From NCBI GenBank assembly GCA_000433915.1, contig HF993639.1, forward strand, positions 75,173-139,172: a DNA stretch of 64,000 nucleotides, written 5' to 3'. The translations under genes and the position numbers were made by a program. This document shows, piece after piece, positions 26,280 to 35,175 of this stretch. The notes beneath the pieces were generated by a model. That model was not told the DNA's origin and ran no database searches. It worked only from the letters and a program-made list of their open reading frames with translations. Source of the DNA: Clostridium sp. CAG:793 (GTDB taxonomy: Bacteria; Bacillota; Clostridia; TANB77; CAG-508). Each line of letters starts with the position of its first letter. Within the stretch, counting starts at the first letter, position 1.

Positions 26280-26831
26280 TTGAAGATAACTTCTGATAGC
26301 GAAACTCTTGCTGAAAACAAAGTACTAATTTTATATGTTTTAAGCAATGTGAATAAGCCAATTACAAATGATGCTTTATATAGTATAATTTCATCTGCTG
26401 TTGATCTTAATTATTTCTATTTTCAGCAGTTTCTTTTAGATTTAATTGAAGTTAAATATGTTGTCTGCTTTGAAAAGGAAACTCAATCAGTTTATGAAAT
26501 TACTGACGCAGGGCGAAATACTCTTGATTTAACTCTTGATATTCTTCCTGGAATTATTAAACTTAAGGTTGATACTAATTTTAAAAGTAGCATGGAATCT
26601 TTTGAAAATGCTCAATCTATTATTGCTGAGTTTACTCCTAAAAGTGAAAGTGAATATGAAGTTCAGTGTAAAATAGTTGAAGATGGTGAAGTTGTTTTTG
26701 AAGTTAAGACATTTGCTTATTCAAGAGAGCAAGCTCAAAACATAGTTCAGAATTGGAAATCTCATGCTAATAATTTATACCCACAAATACTTGATATTCT
26801 TGTTAAAAATAATAATAATTCAGATAAATAA
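26280..26831 (+). CDS. DUF4364-family protein with a winged-helix-like N-terminus
   Basis: The 183-residue protein matches the clostridial DUF4364 family. It opens with a region like a winged-helix domain (ENKVLILYVLSNVNKPITNDAL, then FLLDLIEVKYVVCFE). The C-terminal part is a beta-rich segment (about residues 105-160). The family is often annotated as a possible transcription regulator, but its role is not known. Translation starts at a TTG supported by AAGGAGGA 7 bases upstream. It is a single-gene unit closed by a terminator shared with proS. Confidence 0.8.
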   Translation: MKITSDSETLAENKVLILYVLSNVNKPITNDALYSIISSAVDLNYFYFQQFLLDLIEVKYVVCFEKETQSVYEITDAGRNTLDLTLDILPGIIKLKVDTNFKSSMESFENAQSIIAEFTPKSESEYEVQCKIVEDGEVVFEVKTFAYSREQAQNIVQNWKSHANNLYPQILDILVKNNNNSDK

Positions 26832-26865
26832 AAAAGCGAATCTAAAAAGATTCGCTTTATTTATT
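26831..26865. terminator. Bidirectional terminator shared with proS
   Basis: AAAGCGAATCT and AGATTCGCTTT flank AAAA, a perfect 11-bp stem with T- and A-runs. The proS stop codon (26857) lies inside it. Confidence 0.9.
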
Positions 26866-28131
26866 GCATATTTCCATTACATTTTCAATATCTACAACTT
26901 CTTTTTCACCTGTTTTTAAATTCTCAAGTTCTACTTTTCCATTTTCTACTTTGTCTCCTAATATTGCCATATATGGTGTTCCAAGAATCTTGCAATCTTT
27001 TATTTTTGATCCAAATGTTACAGTAGTTCTATCATCTAATATTGCTTTTCCCTGTGCCATATCATATAGTTTCATTGCATCTTTTACTTTTTCTTCGTTT
27101 TCCATTTTAGGAACAATCTGTATTGTATATGGTGCAATTTCTTTTGGTAATGCTATACCTGTTACTTTACCTTGAGCATCTTTTGTAACTGATGCTTCAT
27201 ATATTGCAGCTACTAGTCTTGATACTCCTATTCCATAGCATCCCATGTAATAAGGCTTTTCTTTTCCATCTTGGTCTATGAAGTTTGCATTCATTGCTTC
27301 TGAATATCGTGTTCCTAATTGAAATATGTGTCCTATTTCTATTGATTTTGTTTGTCTTAATTTTGATATATCTGTTATTCCATATTCATTTTTTAAATAT
27401 TCTGCATAGTCTGGTCTTTCTAATATTTCTGTGTTTAGTGCTGTTCCTGTCTCTTCATCATATAGAATTGTATCTTCTCCAATTGGTGATATTAGCATAA
27501 ATTCTTCACTCTTTTTTCCACCCATTGCACCATTGTCAGCAACTACTGGGATTATCTTCATTCCTACTCTTTTAGCAATTTCTAGATATGCATCTCTAAC
27601 TTTCTTATATGATATTTCTAATCCTTCTAAGTCTTTGTCAAAGCTATATGCGTCCATCATTAAAAATGATTTTCCTCTTAATAAATATCCTCTTGTACGT
27701 ATTTCATTTCTGTATTTTTCGCCAATTTGATAATAGGTTGCTGGCATGTGTTTGTATGATTTTAGTTTTTCTCTTGCAAACTCTACTACTGCTTCTTCAG
27801 CTGTTGGTGCTAAACAAAATTCTCCTTTGTCTGATTCTACTGTTAGCATCACACCTTCTTCTATATATTTGTCCCATCTTCCTGATTTCTTCCAAATTGT
27901 ATCTGGTTGTAATGTTGGTAATTGTACTTCTATGCATCCTGCTTTATTTAATTCTTCTTGGATTATTCTTTCTAAATTTCTTTTCACTAACATTACAATA
28001 TTGTTATATCCATATATTCCTGTGCCGTATTGCACTAATTGTCCTGATTGTAATAACATATCCTGTGCTGGATACATTTCATCTAGGTTGTTTACTCTCA
28101 TTGTTCCAATTCCTGATTGTGATAATTTCAT
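26857..28131 (-). CDS. proS: Prolyl-tRNA synthetase lacking the editing insertion
   Basis: The enzyme charges tRNA-Pro (class II). Motif 2 elements (YRNEIRTRGYLLRGKSFLMMD) and motif 3 (GCYGIGVSRL) are intact, and an anticodon-binding domain ends the protein. It is only 424 residues. Between EEFMLISP and IEVGHIFQ-like IEIGHIFQLG there are about 55 residues, where typical bacterial ProRS has an insertion of roughly 180 that removes mischarged alanine. The short type is known in some bacteria, which use separate editing proteins; none is in this window. The ATG at 28131 follows AGAAGGAGAG. It begins within the end of scpB. Confidence 0.93.
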   Translation of the reverse strand: MKLSQSGIGTMRVNNLDEMYPAQDMLLQSGQLVQYGTGIYGYNNIVMLVKRNLERIIQEELNKAGCIEVQLPTLQPDTIWKKSGRWDKYIEEGVMLTVESDKGEFCLAPTAEEAVVEFAREKLKSYKHMPATYYQIGEKYRNEIRTRGYLLRGKSFLMMDAYSFDKDLEGLEISYKKVRDAYLEIAKRVGMKIIPVVADNGAMGGKKSEEFMLISPIGEDTILYDEETGTALNTEILERPDYAEYLKNEYGITDISKLRQTKSIEIGHIFQLGTRYSEAMNANFIDQDGKEKPYYMGCYGIGVSRLVAAIYEASVTKDAQGKVTGIALPKEIAPYTIQIVPKMENEEKVKDAMKLYDMAQGKAILDDRTTVTFGSKIKDCKILGTPYMAILGDKVENGKVELENLKTGEKEVVDIENVMEICNK

Positions 28132-28132
28132 T

Positions 28133-28759
28133 TTATATCTCTCCTTCTGATTCTTCACTCTTGATTTGCTCTTTATTTTCTTCTTCTATTTCTTTTTTCG
28201 GTTCTGGCTCTATTTCATCTATTACAACTTGCCTATTACTATCTAATTTATATCTAGGCAAAGTTGGAAGTTCTTTTATATTATGTAACCCGAACATTTT
28301 CAAAAATTCATCATTTGTTTTATACGTCATTGGTCTTCCTGGTAAATCAGCTTTTCCTGATTGTTCTATTAAATTATACTCTAATAGCCTATACACTGTT
28401 CCACTTGAATCTACACCTCTTATTGAATCAATATCTGCTTTAGTAATTCTTGGATTATATGCTATTATTGCTAATACTTCAAGTGACGCTTGTGATAGTG
28501 TTGGTGCTGTTCTTTTGTCAAATGCAGGATATAAGTATTCATAATATTCTTTTTTTGATGATAATTGATATCCATCATTTACTCTTATTATCTCTATTCC
28601 TCTTGATTCTGCTTGATATTCTTGAATCATTTCTGATAGTAGTGATATTATTTCGTCTTCACCTAATTCTAATATTGACATTAATTCTTTTGTCTTTACT
28701 ATTCTTCCAGTGCTAAATAATATTGCTTCTATTATTCCTTTAGCCTTTTCTCTGTCCAT
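28133..28759 (-). CDS. scpB: Segregation and condensation protein ScpB
   Basis: ScpB is the winged-helix subunit of the SMC-ScpAB condensin that compacts and separates chromosomes. The 208-residue protein has the two tandem winged-helix domains (about 1-85 and 86-165). The family signatures are AILFSTGRIV near the start, LEVLAIIAYNPRITKADID, and RGVDSSGTVYRLLEYNLIEQ. The acidic tail (EPEPKKEIEEENKEQ) is typical. The ATG at 28759 is chosen because GGAAGG lies 7 bases upstream. It runs into proS. scpA and smc are not in the window. Confidence 0.93.
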   Translation of the reverse strand: MDREKAKGIIEAILFSTGRIVKTKELMSILELGEDEIISLLSEMIQEYQAESRGIEIIRVNDGYQLSSKKEYYEYLYPAFDKRTAPTLSQASLEVLAIIAYNPRITKADIDSIRGVDSSGTVYRLLEYNLIEQSGKADLPGRPMTYKTNDEFLKMFGLHNIKELPTLPRYKLDSNRQVVIDEIEPEPKKEIEEENKEQIKSEESEGEI

Positions 28760-28888
28760 GTTTTTTCCTTCCATTTTCGCTACTTTTGATAATATTATAG
28801 CACCCCTCAGCTAATACGGTCAAGAAATTTTTAATTTTATCTTGATTTTATTTTTCTTTTGTGTTATTATAATTGTGGTGGTGATATT

Positions 28889-29068
28889 ATGATGGAAGAA
28901 AAAGAAGAAATTAAAAAAAGTGAAAGAATTGAAATTGTCCAAGGCGATTCTCATAACTTAAATATTTCTGATGTTAGAGATAATCTAACCTTTGAAGTTC
29001 ATGATAATGATGCTACCAAAAAGGGCGAAATCATAGTTCCTGAAAATCAGAGAACTACTCCTACATAA
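28889..29068 (+). CDS. Acidic microprotein of unknown function
   Basis: A 59-residue frame starting MMEEKEEIKKSERIEIVQGD is supported by GGTGGTGAT 4-7 bases upstream and a strong terminator 15 bases after the stop. It is charged, with no membrane segment or cysteine, and probably partly disordered. I do not recognise a family. The isolated placement between divergent scpB and the convergent ROK gene, with its own signals, argues for a real gene. The frame is open further upstream (28859), but the ribosome site favours 28889 or 28892. Confidence 0.6.
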   Translation: MMEEKEEIKKSERIEIVQGDSHNLNISDVRDNLTFEVHDNDATKKGEIIVPENQRTTPT

Positions 29069-29082
29069 TTCAAATGATTACC

Positions 29083-29118
29083 AAAAAAACCTAGACAAGT
29101 TATTGCCTAGGTTTTTGC
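29083..29118. terminator. Bidirectional terminator between the microprotein and the ROK gene
   Basis: AAAAACCTAG and CTAGGTTTTT flank an inner CAA/TTG pairing and a short loop. T-runs occur on both strands. Confidence 0.88.
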
Positions 29119-29122
29119 GTTA

Positions 29123-30028
29123 TTATAATACTGATCCTATGATTCCTGCATCATTTTTTAGCTTTGCACTTATTAGTTCTATATTATCATCTTTGTTAAA
29201 TAGATAGTCTTTTAATTTTATTTTTAATCGTGGAATAAAGATATCATCATAATATGAGAAACTGCCTCCAAAGCATATTGCTTCTGGTTCGAAAATATTA
29301 ATTATATTTGAAATTCCTATTGCTACATTTTCTATATATTCGTCTATTATATTTGAGACATTTTCGTCATTTATATTTTTTCGTATATAATTTTGAATTT
29401 CCTCTGATTGCATATCTTTATCTAGTTTTAATTGTTCTATAACAGTTTGTTTTAATCTTTTCATTGAGGCATAAGTTTCAAAGCACCCTTTTTTTCCGCA
29501 GTTGCATTCTCTTCCATTTTTCTCAATTACCATGTGTCCAAATTCAAAACCAGGATTTTTATATGGTTTTAGTAATTTATTGTCCATAAATACTGCACTT
29601 CCTACACCTGTTCCTATACACAAGAATACACAGTCTTTGTATTTTTTAAGTGCACCATATTCTTTTTCGCCTAATCCAGCACATTTTCCGTCATTTCTTA
29701 TTGTTACTTTGGTATTGTATTCTTTAGTAAGTATTGTTCCTAGATTGTATTCATCTATATGTAAGTTTACTAAATTTCTGATTGATGTTTCACTTGGACT
29801 TCCTGGTACTGCTATACCTATTCTTGATATGTTACTTGGTGTATAATCATGTCTTTGTAATAATACTTTTATTTCGTTTTTTATGATGTCTAATATTATT
29901 TCTTTTGCTCTCGATTCAGTTTGAATATCTGATAACAAAATATCCCTAGTTTCTTTTCCTATTATAGCCCCATCTTTAACTATTCCTGTCGCAATATGGC
30001 TTCCACCTATATCTATTCCTATTTTCAT
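29123..30028 (-). CDS. ROK-family sugar kinase (glucokinase-like)
   Basis: ROK proteins are mostly cytosolic kinases that phosphorylate glucose or related hexoses with ATP. The 301-residue protein has the N-terminal phosphate loop IGIDIGGSHIATG, the nucleotide segment LCIGTGVGSAVF, and the ROK zinc site GREC-NCGKKGCFETYAS. The catalytic Asp lies in RNDGKCAGLGE. There is no N-terminal DNA-binding domain, so it is a kinase rather than a repressor. The substrate (glucose, N-acetylmannosamine or another sugar) cannot be fixed by eye. A terminator separates it from the pilus operon upstream. Confidence 0.88.
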   Translation of the reverse strand: MKIGIDIGGSHIATGIVKDGAIIGKETRDILLSDIQTESRAKEIILDIIKNEIKVLLQRHDYTPSNISRIGIAVPGSPSETSIRNLVNLHIDEYNLGTILTKEYNTKVTIRNDGKCAGLGEKEYGALKKYKDCVFLCIGTGVGSAVFMDNKLLKPYKNPGFEFGHMVIEKNGRECNCGKKGCFETYASMKRLKQTVIEQLKLDKDMQSEEIQNYIRKNINDENVSNIIDEYIENVAIGISNIINIFEPEAICFGGSFSYYDDIFIPRLKIKLKDYLFNKDDNIELISAKLKNDAGIIGSVL

Positions 30029-30051
30029 TTTTGTTTTCCTTTCTTTATTAG

Positions 30052-30088
30052 AAAAAGGAATCTCCTATCTCGGAAATTCCTTTTTATT
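30052..30088 (-). terminator. Terminator at the end of the type IV pilus operon
   Basis: AAAAAGGAAT and ATTCCTTTTT form a 10-bp stem around a 14-base loop, directly after the pilC stop. T-runs are present on both strands. Confidence 0.85.
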
Positions 30089-31435
30089 TTATACTCCTGC
30101 TGCTGAGAATAAGAATGTTCCCATATATACTTGAATACATGGTACAAGTACAACTATTGTTATGAATATTAATAATGCACCTATGAATATATACATAACC
30201 TGTGGTAATACTTTTACTATCTTTGCTAGGATATTATCAATATCCATATCCATATATTCTACCATTTTTTCCATCATCATTGGTAAATCAGTTTGCATAC
30301 CTATTTTAAGCATCTCTGTTACCATTGGGCTTGGTAAACCAGAATCTTCAAATGGTTTTACCCATGAATCACCGGTTATAATGTTATTGATTGATGTTTC
30401 AATTATTGATAGCATTACGTAATTTTTTACTACGTTTTTACTTACTTCCATTGCCTCTTGGATTCTCATTCCATTTTTTAGATTAAGTACCATTGCTTTA
30501 CTAAATCTTGAAAAGTCTATTGCAAATATAAGTTGTCCGAATATTGGCATTCTGTATTTAAAGTAATCCCAATTATATCTTCCTTTTGGAGTTTTTATAT
30601 ACATGAATAATACACCTATAATTATTGCAATTATCCCTACTGGTATAAACCAGAATTTTTGTACTTGTGTTAAGAATTTCGAGAATGCTAATGTTACAGC
30701 TGGTAATGTCTCTGCACTTCCCATTTCAGCAAATACGTTTTGTATAATAGGTACTATATATACACTGCCTACCATAAGTATTACAAATAAGGCAACAAAT
30801 TGTGTTATATTTGGTATTAAAATTTGCTTTATTTTTTTATTTAATGCATTTGATGAATCAAGGTATCCAACGGCTTGTTTTAATGATTCTTCTAGTGATC
30901 CAGATAATTCTCCAACTTTTACTAGATTAATATAAATGTATGGGAATATGTCTGAATAATATTCCATTGTTGTATACATATAATCACCAGCTTCAACTCC
31001 TGACAATACATCTTCTAGTATTCCTCTTAGAGTTGTGTTTTCTGTTGATTTTACTAATGTATTTAAAGCATGTATATTATTGAATCCTGCTTTTTTCAAT
31101 AGATAAAAGTTCTGAGTAAATACTACAATATCTCTTGTTGTTACCTTTTCGTTTATTGATAATGCCATACGAACTTTCTCTTTTACTGAGAAACTTCTTT
31201 TATTTTTCTTTTTTTCAATAGCTGTAGCATCTGCTATTTTCATTAATTCTTCTACTTTTGCTATACTTTCTTGGTTATTCTTTTTGTATTTGCCAAAACT
31301 TACTTGAGTTACTTCTATTGGAGTCATTCCATTTGCTTTTAGTCTCCTGATAAGACTTTGTTTACTTTTCTCAGTTATTCTGTTCCTGATTATTAGTCCA
31401 TTTTCATCTGCCGCTCTATATACGTATTCTGGCAT
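30089..31435 (-). CDS. pilC: Type IV pilus inner-membrane platform protein PilC (GspF family)
   Basis: PilC anchors the assembly ATPases and takes part in pilin insertion. The 448-residue protein has a cytosolic N-terminus of about 95 residues with MPEYVYRAADENG, typical of the family. Two T2SSF domains follow (about 105-230 and 300-430), with membrane helices near 206-228, 255-278 and 415-438. DIVVFTQNFYLLKKAG is the usual start of the first domain. It is the last gene of the locus, 28 bases after pilT, and is followed by a terminator. Confidence 0.93.
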   Translation of the reverse strand: MPEYVYRAADENGLIIRNRITEKSKQSLIRRLKANGMTPIEVTQVSFGKYKKNNQESIAKVEELMKIADATAIEKKKNKRSFSVKEKVRMALSINEKVTTRDIVVFTQNFYLLKKAGFNNIHALNTLVKSTENTTLRGILEDVLSGVEAGDYMYTTMEYYSDIFPYIYINLVKVGELSGSLEESLKQAVGYLDSSNALNKKIKQILIPNITQFVALFVILMVGSVYIVPIIQNVFAEMGSAETLPAVTLAFSKFLTQVQKFWFIPVGIIAIIIGVLFMYIKTPKGRYNWDYFKYRMPIFGQLIFAIDFSRFSKAMVLNLKNGMRIQEAMEVSKNVVKNYVMLSIIETSINNIITGDSWVKPFEDSGLPSPMVTEMLKIGMQTDLPMMMEKMVEYMDMDIDNILAKIVKVLPQVMYIFIGALLIFITIVVLVPCIQVYMGTFLFSAAGV

Positions 31436-31463
31436 TATCTTACTCCTTTCACTGTTTTATCTT

Positions 31464-32591
31464 TTAATATCTATACCCTTCTGTTCCAGAGTCGTTGTCT
31501 CTCTTTATTCTAAGTTGCATTATTGTTCTGTTTAATACTTCTACATTTTTTTCTTCTATTTGTGCTTTTGCTTGGTCTAGTGTTATTTGATCATTTACAA
31601 ATAACTCTGCTAATGAGTTTATTAATCCTATACTTCCATTTCCTGAAGCACTTTGTATTGCATCTTCCATTTCTGATACACTTAATTTATCTTTTCTAAT
31701 TATTCCTGATATTATGTTGTCTACTACCATAACCTCTGGTACTAATGTTAATGTTCCTCTTTTATTTCTTATCAATCTTTGTGATACAACTAGTTTTAAT
31801 AATGATGCTATTAAGAATTTGATTGATGCTTGATCTCTTACATCATAGAAGTTGATCATTCTATCAATTGTTTCTGCACATGATTTTGTATGCAATGTTC
31901 CTAATACTAAGTGACCTGATTCTGCTGTTTCTATGGCTGCATCTAGTGTTTCTCTATCTCTGATCTCTCCTATTACTAGTATATCGCAATCTTCTCTTAA
32001 AGAGTTCTTTGTTCCTAGACTATATGTTGGCATATCTCCACCAACACCTACTTCTTTTTGTACAATTACTGATTTTTTTGATTTATGTCTATATTCTACT
32101 GGGCTTTCAAGTGTTAATATTTTTTTGTTTTGTGTTTCATTTATATAATTGATTAATGCATTTAATGTTGTTGATTTACCAGAGTTAGTTTTTCCTGTTA
32201 CTAGTATTAGTCCTTGTGGTTGTAATGTCATTCTTCTTACTATATCTGGTACTCCTAATTGTTCATATGTTGGAAGCTCATTTCTTATAAGTCTTGTTGT
32301 TATTACAGGAACTTCGTCTGCATATGATATATTTACTCTTAAACGTATATTATTAAATATTGCTGAGCAATCTAATACTTTATTTTCTCTGAAAAATTTA
32401 TCTTTTTCTACACTTCCTTGAAGAAAATAATCATATACATCCCATATATCATCTTTGCTAATTTCTTCTGCTTCATTTATTGTTACTAATTCTCTGTATA
32501 CTCTTATTATTGGTTTTAGTCCACTTATAAAGTGTACATCTGATGCACCTACATCTTCTGCCTTTTTTAAAATGGCATTTACATCTATCAT
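31464..32591 (-). CDS. pilT: Pilus retraction ATPase PilT
   Basis: PilT powers depolymerisation of the pilus, giving twitching motion or DNA uptake. The 375-residue protein has a start like SDVHFISGLKP, Walker A TGKTNSGKSTT near residue 127, the Asp box LTLESPVEYR, Walker B DILVIGEIRD and the His box GHLVLGTLHT. Its C-terminal part is slightly unusual, lacking the AIRNLIRE-type motif I would expect (it has AIQSASGNGSIGLINSLAELF). The presence of PilT beside PilB suggests retractable pili rather than a secretion-only pseudopilus. GGAGG precedes the ATG. Confidence 0.92.
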   Translation of the reverse strand: MIDVNAILKKAEDVGASDVHFISGLKPIIRVYRELVTINEAEEISKDDIWDVYDYFLQGSVEKDKFFRENKVLDCSAIFNNIRLRVNISYADEVPVITTRLIRNELPTYEQLGVPDIVRRMTLQPQGLILVTGKTNSGKSTTLNALINYINETQNKKILTLESPVEYRHKSKKSVIVQKEVGVGGDMPTYSLGTKNSLREDCDILVIGEIRDRETLDAAIETAESGHLVLGTLHTKSCAETIDRMINFYDVRDQASIKFLIASLLKLVVSQRLIRNKRGTLTLVPEVMVVDNIISGIIRKDKLSVSEMEDAIQSASGNGSIGLINSLAELFVNDQITLDQAKAQIEEKNVEVLNRTIMQLRIKRDNDSGTEGYRY

Positions 32592-32620
32592 TATTATTTC
32601 CTCCTGGCAATATTTTGTTT

Positions 32621-34246
32621 TTAATAGAATAGTAATTTTCTATTTAACTCTTCTAATGTTGTTATTCCTTCTACAACTTTAGCAATTCCATCTATGAGTA
32701 ATGGTTTATATCCGTGTTTTAATGCTTCATCTCTTATTTCTAGTGTTGATGCATCTTTAACTATTAATTCTTTAATATCATCATCAAATAGTAATGTTTC
32801 AAATACCGCAATTCTGTCATAGAATCCACTATTATTGCAATATTCGCATCCAACTGGATCAAATGTTGTGTGATTGTCTACATCAAATTTTACATTATAT
32901 TTGTCAGCTATTTTATTTATTATTGCTTTCTCTTCTTCTGTAAAAGGTCTTTCTTTTCTACATTTTGGACATAATTTTCTTACTAATCTTTGTGATATTG
33001 ATGTTGCTAATGTGCTTGATATATCATAGTTTGAAATATTCATTTTTCTTAATCTTGATATAACTTCTACTGCATTTAATGTGTGAATTGTTGATAATAC
33101 ATAGTGACCTGTTTGACCAGCTTGCATTGCTATCTCTGCTGTTTCTTGATCTCTTATTTCTCCAACTAGAATTATATCAGGATCTTGTCTTAATACTGTT
33201 CTTAATGATCCAGCAAAAGTTGTTTTTGTATCAATTTCTATTTGATTTAATCCAGGAATACGGATTTCTACTGGGTCTTCAATTGTTGTTATATTAATCT
33301 GTGGTCTATTTAAATAGTCTATTACACTATATAATGTGGTAGTTTTTCCTTCTCCAGTTGGTGCAGCAATTACTGTTATACTGTTTCTTTTATCAAATGC
33401 GCTTTTTAGCAATCTTTCATCTTTTGGATATCCTAATTCGAATAGTCCTTTTATTGTTGTGTTTTTCTTTAGTAATCTTAGAACAAATTTCTCACCAAAT
33501 ATGTTTTTCTGTGATGAAGAACGAATATTATAATCTGGATACATTATAATTCTACCATCTTGTGGTTCTTGTTTTTCTTGGTGCATATTAGATATTGATT
33601 TTAATCTTCCTATAATTTGTGATTGTTTCTCTTTATCAATATGTGCAACATCAAATAAGATACCATCTATTCTATATCTTACTCTTATATAGTTTTCAAG
33701 AGGCTCTATATGAATATCACTTGCTCTTTTACTCATACCTGTTCTAATTATATTATCTACTATGCTTGTTCCATTTGCATCAGTATCTATTGTTTCTGTT
33801 GATACTTCATTTAATTCTTCTAATACTTTCTCTAATTGGTCTTTAAAGGTGATATATCTTTCCATTACAAGACCTCTATTAAGCATTAGTAATCTTACTG
33901 CTTCTATTTGGCTAGTATTACTTGTATTTGCAAAACATACTTTTATTATTCCATCATTTATATCAAATGGGATAGCCATGTCTTCTCTAGCAACATCCAT
34001 TGATATATAATTTGTTAATTTTATTTTTACTTTTTCTTTTGTTATAAATATTACTTTTTCGTCAAGTATCTCACCCATTGCATTTAGTAATGCTGTTGGA
34101 TCTGCCGCATTTGTTTTAAATAATATATCTCCTAGTTTTTCTTTAGGATTGTTTTTCTGATATTCTAGTGCTTTTTCTATATCTTCTTGTTTTACTATTC
34201 CTCTTTTAACTAATTCAATTCCTAATGGTTGCCTATTTGTAGCCAT
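32621..34246 (-). CDS. pilB: Pilus extension ATPase PilB
   Basis: PilB drives pilin polymerisation. The 541-residue protein has an N-terminal GspE/MshEN domain (about 1-150), Walker A APTGEGKTTTLYS near residue 296, TIEDPVEIRIPG, Walker B DIILVGEIRDQETAEIA and a zinc-binding tetracysteine region (CPKC about 60 residues before, and CEYC in, the C-terminal part). All elements for an active ATPase are present. AGAAAGGAGA precedes the ATG. It follows the pseudopilin genes and precedes pilT after 29 bases. Confidence 0.95.
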   Translation of the reverse strand: MATNRQPLGIELVKRGIVKQEDIEKALEYQKNNPKEKLGDILFKTNAADPTALLNAMGEILDEKVIFITKEKVKIKLTNYISMDVAREDMAIPFDINDGIIKVCFANTSNTSQIEAVRLLMLNRGLVMERYITFKDQLEKVLEELNEVSTETIDTDANGTSIVDNIIRTGMSKRASDIHIEPLENYIRVRYRIDGILFDVAHIDKEKQSQIIGRLKSISNMHQEKQEPQDGRIIMYPDYNIRSSSQKNIFGEKFVLRLLKKNTTIKGLFELGYPKDERLLKSAFDKRNSITVIAAPTGEGKTTTLYSVIDYLNRPQINITTIEDPVEIRIPGLNQIEIDTKTTFAGSLRTVLRQDPDIILVGEIRDQETAEIAMQAGQTGHYVLSTIHTLNAVEVISRLRKMNISNYDISSTLATSISQRLVRKLCPKCRKERPFTEEEKAIINKIADKYNVKFDVDNHTTFDPVGCEYCNNSGFYDRIAVFETLLFDDDIKELIVKDASTLEIRDEALKHGYKPLLIDGIAKVVEGITTLEELNRKLLFY

Positions 34247-34273
34247 ATATTCTCCTTTCTATGTCCTTATTTT

Positions 34274-34732
34274 TTACCAATATCTTAAAACATATTTTAT
34301 TGTTTTTCCGAAGTTTGGTTCTTCTTTATTTGTTCCTGTTGAAATTTTTATTTTGATTATTTTCTTTCCGTTTTCTTCGAAGTTATCTGCTTCAAATTCG
34401 GCTATTGTTCTTGCTATCTTTACATTTCCTCTATATATTGCATTTTCACTTTGTTTATATGTGTATTTACTTCCATTGCTCAAGACTATCTCTACTGTTT
34501 TTTCTCCATTTTGCTCAATCGTTGTTGCTGTTCCTTGTTTACTTTCTTTGATATCTTGTACAAAATATGAGTTAAATTTATTAAATTCTTCTGAACTTAC
34601 AGAGTTTGTATTTATCTTAGATAAATTAGAGTATACAAAGTTACTTAAGTATGCTAATAATCCAAGTGTTGCTGAGAAAACCAAGACATATATAATTAGT
34701 GCTGTTAGTGTTATACCTTTCTCACTTTTCAT
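34274..34732 (-). CDS. Pseudopilin-like protein with a class III signal
   Basis: The 152-residue protein starts KSEKGITLTALIIYVLVFSATL, a prepilin-type leader (cleavage after the Gly) and hydrophobic helix. The rest is a globular domain with beta strands, as in PulJ/GspJ or PilW-type minor pilins. Position 5 of the mature protein is not Glu. It probably helps initiate or cap the pilus. It sits between another pseudopilin gene and pilB and should be processed by the adjacent peptidase. Confidence 0.82.
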   Translation of the reverse strand: MKSEKGITLTALIIYVLVFSATLGLLAYLSNFVYSNLSKINTNSVSSEEFNKFNSYFVQDIKESKQGTATTIEQNGEKTVEIVLSNGSKYTYKQSENAIYRGNVKIARTIAEFEADNFEENGKKIIKIKISTGTNKEEPNFGKTIKYVLRYW

Positions 34733-34755
34733 CTTGTCAAATTCCTTTCTTTGTA

Positions 34756-35175
34756 TTATTCTCTAATTTTTATTTTGTTCATTTTAAATTCTCTTTCTTG
34801 TCCATTTACTGAGTATGTTACTGTTATTTTTATTTTCTTTACTATGTCTTCTGCTGATTCTATTTCATCAGAATATTTTTCTATTGTATATGTTATTGTA
34901 CTATGATTTCTGCTTTTATCAAAATACTGATTGATCTTTGACTGCTCAATTAATGATTGGACTTTTGTATCTGTTATATCATCATAGTTTTCCAAATCAA
35001 TCTGTTCAAATATCTCTGTAACACATCCAATAGCTACTTCATGTATCTTGGCAATTGCAACATTCATATATATTTGATAATACAGTGTTACTATTATTGC
35101 ACTTGCTGCTACAAATATAATTAATCCTCCTGCAACATCTATTCCAGTTGCTCCTTTTTCACTTTTTATTCTCAT
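34756..35175 (-). CDS. Pseudopilin-like protein with an unusual leader
   Basis: The 139-residue protein starts RIKSEKGATGIDVAGGLIIFVA. Cleavage after the Gly would leave ATGID, with Asp at position 5 in place of the usual Glu. One membrane helix (about 11-33) precedes a soluble domain of about 100 residues with no recognised signature. It is probably a minor pilin. Its ATG follows directly on the TAA stop of the peptidase gene, so the two are translationally coupled. Confidence 0.8.
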   Translation of the reverse strand: MRIKSEKGATGIDVAGGLIIFVAASAIIVTLYYQIYMNVAIAKIHEVAIGCVTEIFEQIDLENYDDITDTKVQSLIEQSKINQYFDKSRNHSTITYTIEKYSDEIESAEDIVKKIKITVTYSVNGQEREFKMNKIKIRE

